DNA of 39,746 bases from Microbispora rosea subsp. aerata (GCF_014647835.1 NZ_BMPY01000047.1:1-39746); one strand, 5' to 3'; counted from the stretch's first letter, positions 8,157-15,973 are shown. Made by a program: numbers and translations. The notes: generated from the letters alone by a model not told the origin.

Positions 8157-9944
8157 ATGACCCGAGCATCCCTGACGCGACTGGCCGTCGCCGGCGCCGC
8201 CGTGGCGGGCGTCGCGGCCCTCACGATGGGCACGGCCGCCGCATCTCCCGCTCCCCAGACCGGCAAGCACGACAAGAAGCCCGGTCCGTCCGTTCCCGTC
8301 CGGTTGCTGACGATCAACGACTTCCACGGCAACCTGGAGCCCCCGACCGGGTCCAGCTCCCGGATCCTCGACCCCGACGGCGACAACGTCGACACCGACG
8401 GCTCGCTCACCGGCATCGCCGGCGCGAAATACTCGATCGCGGGCGGCGCGTCCTACCTGGCCGCCCACCTCAAGAAGCTGCGCGACAAGAACACGCTCCT
8501 GGTGGCCGCGGGCGACCTCATCGGCGCCTCGCCGCTGCTGTCGGCCGCCTACCACGACGAGCCCACCGTGGGCCTGCTCGACAAGCTCGGCCTGGTCACC
8601 TCCTCGGCCGGCAACCACGAGTTCGACGAGGGCATCGACGAGCTCAACCGCATCATGAACGGCGGCTGCCACCCGGTCGACGGCTGCTCCCCGGCGGGCA
8701 AGTGGAAGGGCGCCAAGTTCGACTACCTCGGGGCGAACGTGGTCAAGGAGCGCAAGGGCGACTACGCCCTGCCGCCCTACTACGTCAAGGTGATCAACGG
8801 GGTGAAGATCGGCTTCATCGGCCTGGTGACCCAGACCACCCCGAGCATCGTCACCGCCGCCGGGATCAAGGGTCTCCAGTTCGCCGAGGAGGTCGCGGCG
8901 GCCAACAAGGTCTCGAAGGAGCTCGCCAAGCGCGGCGTCAAGGCGCAGGTCGTGCTGGTCCACGAGGGCGACAACATCACCCCGAACCAGGACCCCAGCT
9001 CGTGCCCGGTCGTCCCCGGCAACGGCTCGCGGATCGCCGCCGGCCTCGACCCGCAGATCGACCTGGTCATCAGCGGCCACAGCCACCAGGCGTACGTCTG
9101 CAAGGTCAAGGACCCGGCCGGCCAGGACCGCGTCTACACCCAGGGCTCGTCGTTCGGCCGCGCCATCACGCAGATCGACTTCCGGGTCGACCACAAGACG
9201 AAGGACGTCATCCGCTCCAGCGTCGTCGCCAAGAACAACGTGGTGACCCGCACCATCACCCCGGACGCGGACACCGAGGCGTACATCAAGACCTGGCAGG
9301 AGCGGGTCTCGACCGTCGCCAACCGGCCGATCGGCAAGATCACGGCGAACATCGGGCGCGGCTCCAACATCGGCGAGACCCCGCTCGGCGACCTCATCGC
9401 CGACGCGCAGCTCGAGGCGACCAGGGAGGGCGGCAACGCGGAGATCGCGCTGATGAACCCGGGCGGCGTCCGCACCGACCTCACCTACGCCCAGAGCGGC
9501 TCCGAGGGCGACGGCGTCGTGACGTACGGCGAGGCCTTCCAGGTGCAGCCGTTCAACAACCTCATGCAGGTCGTCACGCTCACCGGGGCCCAGCTCAAGG
9601 CGCTGCTGGAGCAGCAGATCTGGAAGGTCGACCCGGTGACGGGCGGCATCACCCAGCGGATCCTGCAGCCGTCCTCGTCGCTGACCTACACCTTCGACAC
9701 CACGAAGCCGGAGGGCTCGCGGGTCTCCGACATCAAGATCAACGGAACCCCGGTGACCGACACCCAGCAGATCCGGGTGGCCGCCAACAACTTCCTCATC
9801 GGCGGCGGCGACGGCTTCACCGTCTTCACGCAGGGCACGGACCTGTGGAGCGGCCCGCTGGACATCGACGCGTTCGTCGCCTACATGGGGGCGCACTCGC
9901 CGGTCGACCCGCCGGTCACCGGCCGGATCAACCTCATCCGGTAA
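8157..9944 (+). CDS. Secreted 5'-nucleotidase / metallophosphoesterase (UshA family)
   Basis: This 595-residue protein starts with a Sec-type signal peptide (MTRASLTR, a long Ala/Val core, cleavage near AASPAP). The metallophosphatase domain shows NDFHGN (about 54), GDLIGASPL (about 121), GNHEFDEG (about 153) and SGHSHQAY (about 306), the four metal-binding blocks. The C-terminal 5'-nucleotidase domain has NPGGVRTDL, YGEAFQVQPFNN and NNFLIGGGDGF, where the nucleotide base stacks. It releases phosphate from extracellular nucleotides. Nearness to pit suggests phosphate scavenging, but I found no PHO box. ATG 8157 is chosen by the signal peptide. The longer frame from 7920 is an artefact. Confidence 0.92.
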   Translation: MTRASLTRLAVAGAAVAGVAALTMGTAAASPAPQTGKHDKKPGPSVPVRLLTINDFHGNLEPPTGSSSRILDPDGDNVDTDGSLTGIAGAKYSIAGGASYLAAHLKKLRDKNTLLVAAGDLIGASPLLSAAYHDEPTVGLLDKLGLVTSSAGNHEFDEGIDELNRIMNGGCHPVDGCSPAGKWKGAKFDYLGANVVKERKGDYALPPYYVKVINGVKIGFIGLVTQTTPSIVTAAGIKGLQFAEEVAAANKVSKELAKRGVKAQVVLVHEGDNITPNQDPSSCPVVPGNGSRIAAGLDPQIDLVISGHSHQAYVCKVKDPAGQDRVYTQGSSFGRAITQIDFRVDHKTKDVIRSSVVAKNNVVTRTITPDADTEAYIKTWQERVSTVANRPIGKITANIGRGSNIGETPLGDLIADAQLEATREGGNAEIALMNPGGVRTDLTYAQSGSEGDGVVTYGEAFQVQPFNNLMQVVTLTGAQLKALLEQQIWKVDPVTGGITQRILQPSSSLTYTFDTTKPEGSRVSDIKINGTPVTDTQQIRVAANNFLIGGGDGFTVFTQGTDLWSGPLDIDAFVAYMGAHSPVDPPVTGRINLIR

Positions 9945-9973
9945 CACGCGGCATCAACCAGGCGAAACGCGAC

Positions 9974-9995
9974 GGCCCGCCCCTCGGGGCGGGCC
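9974..9995. terminator. Terminator between the nucleotidase gene and glnR
   Basis: GGCCCGCCCC (9974-9983) pairs perfectly with GGGGCGGGCC (9986-9995), and the two genes converge on it. Confidence 0.8.
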
Positions 9996-9997
9996 AC

Positions 9998-10708
9998 TCA
10001 GCGTCGGGCGGGTTCGCTCTCGTTCTGCTGCTCGCCGCGGTCGGGGACGAAGCGGTAGCCGACGTTGCGGACCGTTCCGATCAGCGCCTCGTACTCGGCG
10101 CCGAGCTTGGCGCGCAGGCGCCGTACGTGCACGTCCACGGTGCGGGTGCCGCCGAAGTAGTCGTAGCCCCAGACCTCCTGCAGCAGCTGGGCCCGGGTGA
10201 AGACCCGGCCCGGGTGCTGGGCGAGATACTTGAGCAGCTCGAACTCCTTGAACGTGAGGTCGAGCGCGCGCCCGCGCAGCCGTGCGGTGTAGGTGGCCTC
10301 GTCGATCGTCAGGTCGCCGCTGCGGATCTCGTCGGGGACCTCCTCCGCGGCGGCCATCGACAGCCGCCCGGCCGCCATCCGCAGCCGGGCCTCGACCTCC
10401 GCCGGCCCCGCGGTGTCGAGGATGACGTCGTCCACGCCCCACTCCGCCGTCATCGCCGCGAGGCCGCCCTCGGTCACGATCGCCATCAGCGGGCAGGTGA
10501 CCCCGGTGGTGCGCAACAGACGGCACAGCCCCTTGGCCTGCACGAGCTCACGGCGCGCGTCCACGAGGATGGCGTCCGCCGGGGGTGTGTCGATCAAAGC
10601 CGAGGCCTCGGCGGGCGCGACTCGCACCGAGTGCAGCAGCAGTCCGAGTGCCGGGAGCACCTCCGCCGACGGCTCCAGAGCGTTGGTCAGCAGGAGCAGA
10701 TTGCTCAC
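9998..10708 (-). CDS. glnR: GlnR, global nitrogen regulator (OmpR-type)
   Basis: This 236-residue protein opens with [20 protein letters not shown], the GlnR N-terminus, and has the winged helix [20 protein letters not shown] with recognition helix [15 protein letters not shown]. GlnR is an orphan regulator lacking a cognate kinase. It controls glnA, amtB and other nitrogen genes by binding paired gTnAc/GaAAc sites. GTG at 10708 is supported by GAGGAGG 5 nt upstream, so the longer frame to 10816 is rejected. It is divergent from moaD. Confidence 0.95.
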   Translation of the reverse strand: MSNLLLLTNALEPSAEVLPALGLLLHSVRVAPAEASALIDTPPADAILVDARRELVQAKGLCRLLRTTGVTCPLMAIVTEGGLAAMTAEWGVDDVILDTAGPAEVEARLRMAAGRLSMAAAEEVPDEIRSGDLTIDEATYTARLRGRALDLTFKEFELLKYLAQHPGRVFTRAQLLQEVWGYDYFGGTRTVDVHVRRLRAKLGAEYEALIGTVRNVGYRFVPDRGEQQNESEPARR

Positions 10709-10861
10709 GTGAGCCTCCTCGCACCATGTCGGCTCTGCGCCGTTTACAACACTGGAAACCGCGACAGCCGTACAAACACGTAAGGACCCGGGGGCCACAT
10801 CGCCCGAGTCCATCAATTCGTAGGGTAGCCCACACGATGTTTGCGTCCAATGTGCGTCACC

Positions 10862-10876
10862 CGTGTGAACAACACG
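10862..10876. promoter_or_regulatory. Inverted repeat in the glnR-moaD intergenic region
   Basis: CGTGT (10862-10866) and ACACG (10872-10876) flank GAACA. It lies between the divergent glnR and moaD starts and could be an operator. The protein that binds it is unknown. Confidence 0.3.
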
Positions 10877-10955
10877 TCACGCGGTTTATCGCCGTAACGT
10901 GACGGTGACACCGGGTCGCCGGAAGGTGACGGAAGAGTGAGGGGAGCGGCGCGTC

Positions 10956-11204
10956 GTGGCCAGGGGAACCATCCGCTACTGGGCGGCGGCCAAGGAGGCC
11001 GCCGGCGTGCACGAGGAGGCGTTCGACGCCGAGACTCTGGCGGACCTGATCGCACAGGTCTCGCGGAAACCGGCCGTCGAGCGCGTGCTGCGCCGATGCT
11101 CCTTCCTCGTGGACGGCGCGCCGGCGGGCACCCGCGATCCGGCGACGATCGCCCTTCCCGAGGGCGTCGTGGTCGAGGTTTTACCTCCCTTCGCCGGGGG
11201 ATGA
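10956..11204 (+). CDS. moaD: MoaD/ThiS-family sulfur carrier
   Basis: This 82-residue beta-grasp protein ends in PPFAGG, the exposed Gly-Gly tail that is adenylated and converted to thiocarboxylate. The N-terminal IRYWAAAKEAAG is typical of MoaD (small molybdopterin synthase subunit). GAGGGGAG lies about 12 nt before the GTG. No moaE is adjacent, so a role as a more general sulfur carrier is possible. Confidence 0.85.
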   Translation: MARGTIRYWAAAKEAAGVHEEAFDAETLADLIAQVSRKPAVERVLRRCSFLVDGAPAGTRDPATIALPEGVVVEVLPPFAGG

Positions 11205-11359
11205 GCCGCACGTGCCCGTCCCGCCGATCTTCGCTCCACGCGGGGCCCGCGGCGCCGCCGTCGCCGCGTCGCCGCACGCTGTGATGCGCCGCCCGTTCCC
11301 CGGCGAGTGCGGCCGGCCAGGCACTACCCTGATCGCAAAGGCGCCTTCGGAGGAGTCGG

Positions 11360-12040
11360 ATGCGCAAGTTGGTCGTGGCGGTGGCCCTGCTGGCCATTTT
11401 GCTCGTCATACTCGACCGGGTCGCCGTGGCCGGGGTGCAGCGTGAGATCGCCCGGCAGATCGAGGGCGCGTACGACCTGGCGCAGACGCCGACGGTGCAG
11501 GTGAAGGGCATCCCGTTCCTCACCCAGGCCGTCTCGGGACGATACGAGGAGATCGCCATCGGCATCGGCAAGGTGGAGCGGGAGGGCGTCGAGCTCGAAC
11601 GCGTCGACGCCACCCTGTACGGCGTGACCGCCCCGCTCGCGGATCTGATCCAGAACGCCGCCGCCACCGAGATCAAGGCCGAGCGGGTGACGGGCACCGT
11701 GGTCATCTCCCGGCAGACCCTGTCGGCCCGCGCGCCCCGGGGCATCAAGGTCGAGGGCTCCGACGGCGACGCGCTGCGCGTCTCCGGCAAGGTGAGCGTG
11801 CTCGGCAACCAGGTGCCGGTCAGCGCCGACATGAAGATCCAGGTGGCGAAGGGGGCGATACGGCTCACGCCCACGAACGTGAAGATCGCCGACGGCATCC
11901 CCGTGCCGAACGCCGAGCGGCTCATCTCGTTCACGGTGCCGGTGAAGGACCTGCCGCTCAACCTGAGGATCACCCGCGTGAAGTCGACGAGCGAAGGGCT
12001 CGCGGTGCAGGGCACCGCCTCCGATGTCTCCCTCCGCTAA
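11360..12040 (+). CDS. LmeA-like phospholipid-binding protein (DUF2993)
   Basis: This 226-residue protein has an N-terminal hydrophobic anchor or signal (LVVAVALLAILLVILDRVAVAG, no lipobox cysteine) and the DUF2993 repeats with GIPFLTQAVSGRYEEI and GVTAPLADLI. Mycobacterial LmeA is a periplasmic lipid-binding protein needed for mannan elongation. Here a role at the outer face of the membrane is inferred. GGAGGAG ends 5 nt before the ATG. Upstream TACCCT (11325-11330) is a plausible -10. Confidence 0.85.
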   Translation: MRKLVVAVALLAILLVILDRVAVAGVQREIARQIEGAYDLAQTPTVQVKGIPFLTQAVSGRYEEIAIGIGKVEREGVELERVDATLYGVTAPLADLIQNAAATEIKAERVTGTVVISRQTLSARAPRGIKVEGSDGDALRVSGKVSVLGNQVPVSADMKIQVAKGAIRLTPTNVKIADGIPVPNAERLISFTVPVKDLPLNLRITRVKSTSEGLAVQGTASDVSLR

Positions 12041-12614
12041 GGGCCCGCGTGACGATCGTCACATCCCCGAACCGCCCGGCCCCGGCGTACGTGATGAGGA
12101 TGTGAGTCCAGCCGGAACCGCCGACGAGGAGCTCATACGCGCACTTTGGGAGGATCACGGAGGGCCGCTGTACGGCTACGTGCTGCGGCTGACCGGTGAT
12201 CCCGGCAGGGCGGAGGACGTGGTGCAGGAGACGCTGCTTCGGGCCTGGCGGCACCCCTCCGGGCTCCAGGGACGCCCCGTTCGCGCGTGGCTGTTCACCG
12301 TCGCCCGCAATCTCGTCGTCGACCAGCATCGGGCCCGCAAGTCCAGGCCGCAGGAGACGGGGGACGAGGCGCTCGCCGTGCTGCCCGCCGACGACGAGCT
12401 CGAACGGGCCGTCGAGTCGTGGGGAATCGCCGAGGCGCTGGCCTCGCTCAGGGCGGAGCACCGCGAGGTGCTTCTGGAGGTGTACTACCGGGGGAGATCG
12501 GTGAAGGAGGCGTCGGAGATCCTCGGCATACCGCCGGGAACGGTGAAGTCGCGGACCTACTACGCGCTCCGGGCGCTGAAGCTCGCCCTGGAGGAACGGG
12601 GGCTGGCGCCATGA
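12024..12614 (+). CDS. ECF-type sigma factor
   Basis: This protein of up to 196 residues has region 2 (LYGYVLRLTGDPGRAEDVVQ then ETLLRAWRHP) and region 4 (EVLLEVYYRGRSVKEASEIL, then IPPGTVKSRTYYAL). It is paired with a zinc-type anti-sigma factor through an ATGA overlap, the classic sigma/anti-sigma operon, with a resemblance to SigK/SigL-type ECFs. The ATG at 12024 overlaps the preceding gene. GTG 12102 would remove a low-complexity 26-residue N-terminus and leave the palindrome at 12049 upstream as an operator, so the start is uncertain. Confidence 0.9.
   Translation: MSPSAKGPRDDRHIPEPPGPGVRDEDVSPAGTADEELIRALWEDHGGPLYGYVLRLTGDPGRAEDVVQETLLRAWRHPSGLQGRPVRAWLFTVARNLVVDQHRARKSRPQETGDEALAVLPADDELERAVESWGIAEALASLRAEHREVLLEVYYRGRSVKEASEILGIPPGTVKSRTYYALRALKLALEERGLAP
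12049..12062. promoter_or_regulatory. Perfect 14-bp palindrome matching the Crp half-site pattern
   Basis: GTGACGATCGTCAC reads the same on both strands and fits the GTG-N6-G-N-CAC pattern reported for Streptomyces Crp. It lies 40-53 nt before the alternative sigma start GTG 12102, so a CRP-family regulator could control the sigma operon. Confidence 0.4.
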
Positions 12615-13651
12615 CCTGTGAGGAGGTGCGGATCTCCCTCGGCGCGCACGTGCTCGGGGCGCTCGACGCCGAGGAGACCGCCGAGGTCGAGGCCCACCTG
12701 GAAGGCTGCGCGGCGTGCCGGGCGGAGCTGGCGGAGCTGTCCGGGCTGCCGCCGCTGCTGGCCCGGGTCACCGCCGAGGACATCGAGCGCGCCGCCGCGC
12801 CGCCGCGCGCCGTGCTCGACGGCGTCGTCGCCGATGTCGCCGGGCATGCCGCCGTGCGCTCCGCCGCGGGCGGCGAGGGCCCGGCGTCGCGGCCGGACGG
12901 GGAGCCGGGCGAGGGTTCCGTCGCGCCGCTCGACCGGCGTAAGCGCAGGTCCCGCGTGCTGCTGGCGCTCGCCGCGTCCGTCGTGGTCGCCGCCGTGGGA
13001 GGCACGGCCTGGGTGTCGGCGGCGCAACGCGAGTCGGGGGGCACGTCGGTGGCGGCGGACGCGGCCGCCGCGGCCCCGGAGCGGGAAAGCCGGGCGGTGC
13101 AGGGCCAGGCGGACCACAACCAAGCAGACCAAAATCAGGCGGGCGACAACCAGGCGGACCGGGACTGGCTCGCTCAGGCCCAGGCTCCGGCGGACCAGAG
13201 CGACAATCCGGGCGCGGAGGAGCTCCAGCAGCCTTTCGTCGCGCCCGCGTCGCCCCCGCCGTCGGTCGCGTCGTCCGCGCCCTCGCCGGCGGACCCCGGG
13301 GCGGTCGCGCAGAAGGTGCAGCCGCCGCCCACCGACGCGGCCGTCACGGCGCCGCCCGAGGCGCGCGGGAGCAGCGGCGACGCGCGCATGGCCGTACGGC
13401 TCGTGCCGCACGACGGCGGGACGCAGGTCGTGGCCAGGGTCGCCGGGGTCCCGGCCGGCACGGTGTGCACGCTGCGCGCGGTCGCCGAGGACGGCACGGT
13501 CTCGGCCATCGGGAGCTGGACCGTGGGCAGGGGCGAATACCGCGGGCAGAAGATGGTGCTCGAAGGCTCGACCGCGCTGAGCCCCGGCCAGATCCACCGG
13601 ATCGAGCTCGCCGACTCCGGCGGCCGCGTCCTGGTGGCCGTCACGCCGTGA
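12611..13651 (+). CDS. Anti-sigma factor with zinc-binding N-terminus and extracytoplasmic domain
   Basis: This 346-residue protein starts with the zinc anti-sigma fold (HxxxCxxC in AHLEGCAACRAEL, about 32-42). One transmembrane helix follows near residues 117-137 (VLLALAASVVVAAVGGTAWV). Outside the membrane lie a Gln/Asn/Asp-rich repeat (about 166-185), a Pro/Ala-rich stretch and a C-terminal beta domain ending in the GQIHRIELAD segment. It should hold the sigma factor at the membrane until a signal leads to its release. The start overlaps the sigma stop. Confidence 0.9.
   Translation: MTCEEVRISLGAHVLGALDAEETAEVEAHLEGCAACRAELAELSGLPPLLARVTAEDIERAAAPPRAVLDGVVADVAGHAAVRSAAGGEGPASRPDGEPGEGSVAPLDRRKRRSRVLLALAASVVVAAVGGTAWVSAAQRESGGTSVAADAAAAAPERESRAVQGQADHNQADQNQAGDNQADRDWLAQAQAPADQSDNPGAEELQQPFVAPASPPPSVASSAPSPADPGAVAQKVQPPPTDAAVTAPPEARGSSGDARMAVRLVPHDGGTQVVARVAGVPAGTVCTLRAVAEDGTVSAIGSWTVGRGEYRGQKMVLEGSTALSPGQIHRIELADSGGRVLVAVTP
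13106..13165. repeat. Four 15-nt tandem repeats inside the anti-sigma gene
   Basis: Units beginning CAGGC/CAAGC at 13106, 13121, 13136 and 13151 encode a QAD-x-N/D pentapeptide. The second unit (caagcagaccaaaat) is AT-rich for this genome. The repeat lies just outside the membrane helix. Confidence 0.75.
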
Positions 13652-13691
13652 CCGTGTCGTGATCCGGGGCGGGAATCAGCCGCGCCGGGCG

Positions 13692-13697
13692 TACGGT
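13692..13697 (+). promoter_or_regulatory. -10 box of the thioredoxin-like gene (leaderless)
   Basis: TACGGT lies 8 nt before GTG 13706. No Shine-Dalgarno is visible. Confidence 0.4.
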
Positions 13698-13705
13698 TGC
13701 AGACG

Positions 13706-14155
13706 GTGATGGCGGGAATCGCGACCCTCGTGGCCACGCTCGCAGTGGGCGTGGTCATCGGGCTGATCCTCAAACGGCGCGACGGAAGGATGCGGGCCGT
13801 GGAACACGCCCCGGTGACGAGCGGGGATCTCGGCGCGGACCTGGGCGAGCGCGCCACGCTCGTGCAGTTTTCCACCGCGTTCTGCCAGCCGTGCCGGGCG
13901 ACCCGCCGGATCCTGGGCGAGGTGGCCGGCATGGTGCCGGGCGTACGGCACGTGGAGATCGACGCGGAGTCGCGCCTGGACCTCGTGCGGCGCTTCGACG
14001 TGCTGCGCACCCCGACCGTGCTCGTCCTCGACGCGGCGGGCAACGTCGTCAAAAGGGCGTCCGGCCAGCCGCGCAAGGTGGACGTGATCGCCGCCCTCGG
14101 GCTGGCCGTGGACGGCGCGTCTCATGAACCGTCTCACCCATCGGACAAGGTGTGA
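13706..14155 (+). CDS. Membrane-anchored thioredoxin-like protein
   Basis: This ~149-residue protein has one N-terminal transmembrane segment (ATLVATLAVGVVIGLILK) and then a thioredoxin fold with the active-site FCQPCRATRR and the cis-proline loop RTPTVLVLDAAGN. The CQPC redox centre indicates disulfide exchange near the membrane. It precedes the sulfur operon, and its stop codon lies within the -35 of that operon's promoter. GTG 13706 is chosen from the -10 spacing. ATG 13709 and TTG 13697 are alternatives. Confidence 0.82.
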   Translation: MMAGIATLVATLAVGVVIGLILKRRDGRMRAVEHAPVTSGDLGADLGERATLVQFSTAFCQPCRATRRILGEVAGMVPGVRHVEIDAESRLDLVRRFDVLRTPTVLVLDAAGNVVKRASGQPRKVDVIAALGLAVDGASHEPSHPSDKV

Positions 14156-14180
14156 CAGATTCCGAGACGGAAGGTACTGT
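14152..14180 (+). promoter_or_regulatory. Promoter of the sulfur leader/operon
   Basis: GTGACA (14152-14157) and TACTGT (14175-14180) are separated by 17 bp, a near-consensus sigma-A-type promoter. It places the transcript start at about 14187-14188, on the ATG of the leader peptide. Confidence 0.75.
14160..14172. promoter_or_regulatory. Inverted repeat in the promoter spacer (candidate operator)
   Basis: TTCCG-AGA-CGGAA is a perfect 5-3-5 inverted repeat lying entirely between the -35 and -10 boxes, where a bound repressor would block RNA polymerase. The regulator is unknown. Confidence 0.45.
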
Positions 14181-14187
14181 CATGCCC

Positions 14188-14271
14188 ATGACTCCCACGA
14201 CAGAGCTGCTTACGAAGCGGCGCGCGGTGGACTTCTGCCGCATCGCGACCTCGCTCTGTCGCATGGCCTGA
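14188..14271 (+). CDS. Cysteine-containing leader peptide of the sulfur operon
   Basis: This 27-codon leaderless ORF encodes a peptide with LLTKRRAVDFCRIATSLCRM at its C-terminal side. Its cysteine codons are TGC at 14236 and TGT at 14257. It matches the actinobacterial leader peptide type found before cysA2/sulfurtransferase operons (mycobacterial Ms5788A and the Streptomyces 'putative leader peptide' families). In mycobacteria, ribosome stalling at Cys codons when cysteine is scarce raises expression of the downstream genes. An in-frame ATG at 14182 lies upstream of the predicted transcript start. Confidence 0.8.
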   Translation: MTPTTELLTKRRAVDFCRIATSLCRMA

Positions 14272-14316
14272 GGGTGATTCCTGCGGCTTGACGCCGCGTT
14301 CCAAGAATCCTTCAGG
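14267..14316 (+). promoter_or_regulatory. SD-sequestering hairpin (cysteine attenuator)
   Basis: CCTGAGGG-tg-ATTC (14267-14280) pairs with GAATCCTTCAGG (14305-14316), 12 bp with a 2-nt bulge and one G-T pair. An inner GCGGC/GCCGC hairpin (14283-14297) fills the loop. The 5' arm contains the leader stop codon, and the 3' arm takes up AGG of the AGGAG Shine-Dalgarno (14314-14318) of the next gene. A ribosome stalled at Cys 14257 would reach into the 5' arm and free that site. Confidence 0.65.
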
Positions 14317-14328
14317 AGCATCCCCACG

Positions 14329-14739
14329 ATGCAGATCGATCCTCGTGGCCCGCGTTTCGGCGCGGTGGTGACCACTGTGGTCCTCGCGATCGTGCTGGTC
14401 ACCCGAAACCCCTGGTTACTCGCCGCACAGGCGGTGGTCTTCGCGCTCGGCGCCGCCAACGCGTCGCCGTACGGGCTGATCTTCCGCCGGTTCGTACGGC
14501 CGAGGCTGGGGCCGCCGGCCGAGATGGAGGACGCGGCGCCGCCGCGGTTCGCACAGGCCGTCGGGCTGGTGTTCGCGGTGGCGGGACTGATCGGATTCGC
14601 GGCGGGGATCACCGCACTGGCTCTGGGTGCGACAGCAGCGGCACTGCTGGCCGCCTTCCTCAACGCAGCGTTCGGCTTCTGCCTGGGCTGCGAAATGTAC
14701 CTCCTCATTCGCCGTCTACAACCTGGGAGAATCCAATGA
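14329..14739 (+). CDS. DUF4395 membrane protein of the sulfur operon
   Basis: This 136-residue protein has three to four hydrophobic segments and the DUF4395 signature GFCLGCEMYLL near the C-terminus, which contains two cysteines. It is the first structural gene of the operon, with AGGAG ending 10 nt before the ATG, and it overlaps cysA2 by ATGA. Members often accompany sulfurtransferases and thioredoxins, so transport or handling of a sulfur species across the membrane is likely but unproven. Confidence 0.85.
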   Translation: MQIDPRGPRFGAVVTTVVLAIVLVTRNPWLLAAQAVVFALGAANASPYGLIFRRFVRPRLGPPAEMEDAAPPRFAQAVGLVFAVAGLIGFAAGITALALGATAAALLAAFLNAAFGFCLGCEMYLLIRRLQPGRIQ

Positions 14740-15575
14740 GCCGCTCCGCCGTTCTGGTGGACGCCGACTGGGTCGAGGCCAACCTCGACACGCCGGGTGT
14801 CGTCCTTGTCGAGGTCGACGAGGACACCAGCGCTTACGACAAGGGTCACATCCGCGGTGCCGTGAAGATCGACTGGAAGGCCGATCTGCAGGACCCGGTC
14901 CGCCGCGACTTCGTCGACAAGGCCGGTTTCGAGGCCCTGCTGTCGGCCAAGGGCATCGCCAACGACGACACCGTCGTCCTGTACGGCGGAAACAACAACT
15001 GGTTCGCCGCCTACGCCTACTGGTACTTCAAGGTCTACGGCCACGAGAACGTCAAGCTGCTCGACGGCGGGCGCAAGAAGTGGGAGCTGGAGTCCCGCGA
15101 GCTGGTCACGGAGGTCGTGGAGCGGCCGGCCACGCAGTACGTGGCCAAGGAGCCGAACAACGACATCCGCGCCTTCCGCGACGACGTCGTCGCCGCGATC
15201 GGCAAGCAGAACCTGGTCGACGTGCGCTCGCCCGACGAGTTCACCGGCAAGCTGCTCGCCCCCGCCCACCTGCCGCAGGAGCAGGCGCAGCGCGCCGGCC
15301 ACGTGCCCACCGCCCGCAACATCCCGTGGTCGAAGGCGGCCAACGACGACGGCACCTTCCGCTCGGACGAGGAGCTCCGCGAGCTCTACTCGAGCGCCGG
15401 CGTGGACTTCGGCAAGGACACCATCGCCTACTGCCGCATCGGCGAGCGGTCGGCGCACACCTGGTTCGTGCTGCACGAGCTGCTCGACCAGCCCAACGTC
15501 AAGAACTACGACGGTTCTTGGACCGAGTACGGCTCGCTCGTGGGCGTGCCGATCGAGCTGGGGGAGGCCCGCTGA
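14736..15575 (+). CDS. cysA2: Thiosulfate sulfurtransferase (CysA2/SseA type, two rhodanese domains)
   Basis: This 279-residue protein has an inactive N-terminal and an active C-terminal rhodanese domain. The catalytic loop is CRIGERSAHTW, and the substrate-linked motif VDVRSPDEFTGK precedes it. It transfers sulfane sulfur from thiosulfate or a similar donor to a thiol acceptor. Its length and the following DUF1416 gene match mycobacterial cysA2-sseC. It lies behind the cysteine attenuator, so cysteine supply likely sets its level. Confidence 0.9.
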   Translation: MSRSAVLVDADWVEANLDTPGVVLVEVDEDTSAYDKGHIRGAVKIDWKADLQDPVRRDFVDKAGFEALLSAKGIANDDTVVLYGGNNNWFAAYAYWYFKVYGHENVKLLDGGRKKWELESRELVTEVVERPATQYVAKEPNNDIRAFRDDVVAAIGKQNLVDVRSPDEFTGKLLAPAHLPQEQAQRAGHVPTARNIPWSKAANDDGTFRSDEELRELYSSAGVDFGKDTIAYCRIGERSAHTWFVLHELLDQPNVKNYDGSWTEYGSLVGVPIELGEAR

Positions 15576-15874
15576 TGACCATCCAGGGTTGCGCTGCTCC
15601 TGAGCAGACCGTCTCGCTGCCGGCCGGCATCGACCTGTCCACCCAGGCCGTGATTCAGGGCGTCGTCACCGGCGCCGGCACGGCGTACGCCCGCCTGCTC
15701 GACCACAGCGGCGAGTTCACCGGCGAGGTCGTCGTCTCCGACGAGGGCATCTTCCGCTTCTTCGCCGCTCCGGGTCAGTGGACCGTCCGCATCATCGCGG
15801 GCGGCGGCGTCACCAAGGACGTCCCCGTCGAGGCCAAGCTGGGCGAGGTCTCCCAGATTTCGGTCACCATCTGA
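15575..15874 (+). CDS. sseC: DUF1416 protein (SseC-like)
   Basis: This 99-residue beta-rich protein has the conserved MTIQGCAAPEQ start, whose single cysteine is typical of the family, and the FRFFAAPGQWTVR core. DUF1416 genes nearly always follow cysA2-type sulfurtransferases in actinobacteria. A role in sulfur transfer is inferred from that linkage. TGATG couples it to cysA2. Confidence 0.88.
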   Translation: MTIQGCAAPEQTVSLPAGIDLSTQAVIQGVVTGAGTAYARLLDHSGEFTGEVVVSDEGIFRFFAAPGQWTVRIIAGGGVTKDVPVEAKLGEVSQISVTI

Positions 15875-15889
15875 CCTGCCGCTTCACCG

Positions 15890-15932
15890 AAGGCCGGTGC
15901 GTTCCCGCGAACGCACCGGCCTTCTCCGTTTT
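15890..15932 (+). terminator. Strong intrinsic terminator of the sulfur operon
   Basis: A perfect 15-bp stem (15890-15904 with 15909-15923, ends AAGGCC/GGCCTT) closes a CCGC loop and is followed by ctccgtttt. Confidence 0.92.
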
Positions 15933-15973
15933 CCGGGCGGGAGCTAGCATTACGCGCCACATGTAATACGTGA

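Noticed and set aside
8142-9947. 601-residue minus-strand ORF opposite the 5'-nucleotidase
   Set aside because: No recognisable motifs; the plus strand has a signal peptide and full metallophosphatase blocks.
10742-10759. GlnR-like box (GTTTAC...GGAAAC) before glnR
   Set aside because: The spacing between half-sites is 7 nt rather than 6 and the first half deviates, so autoregulation is not supported.
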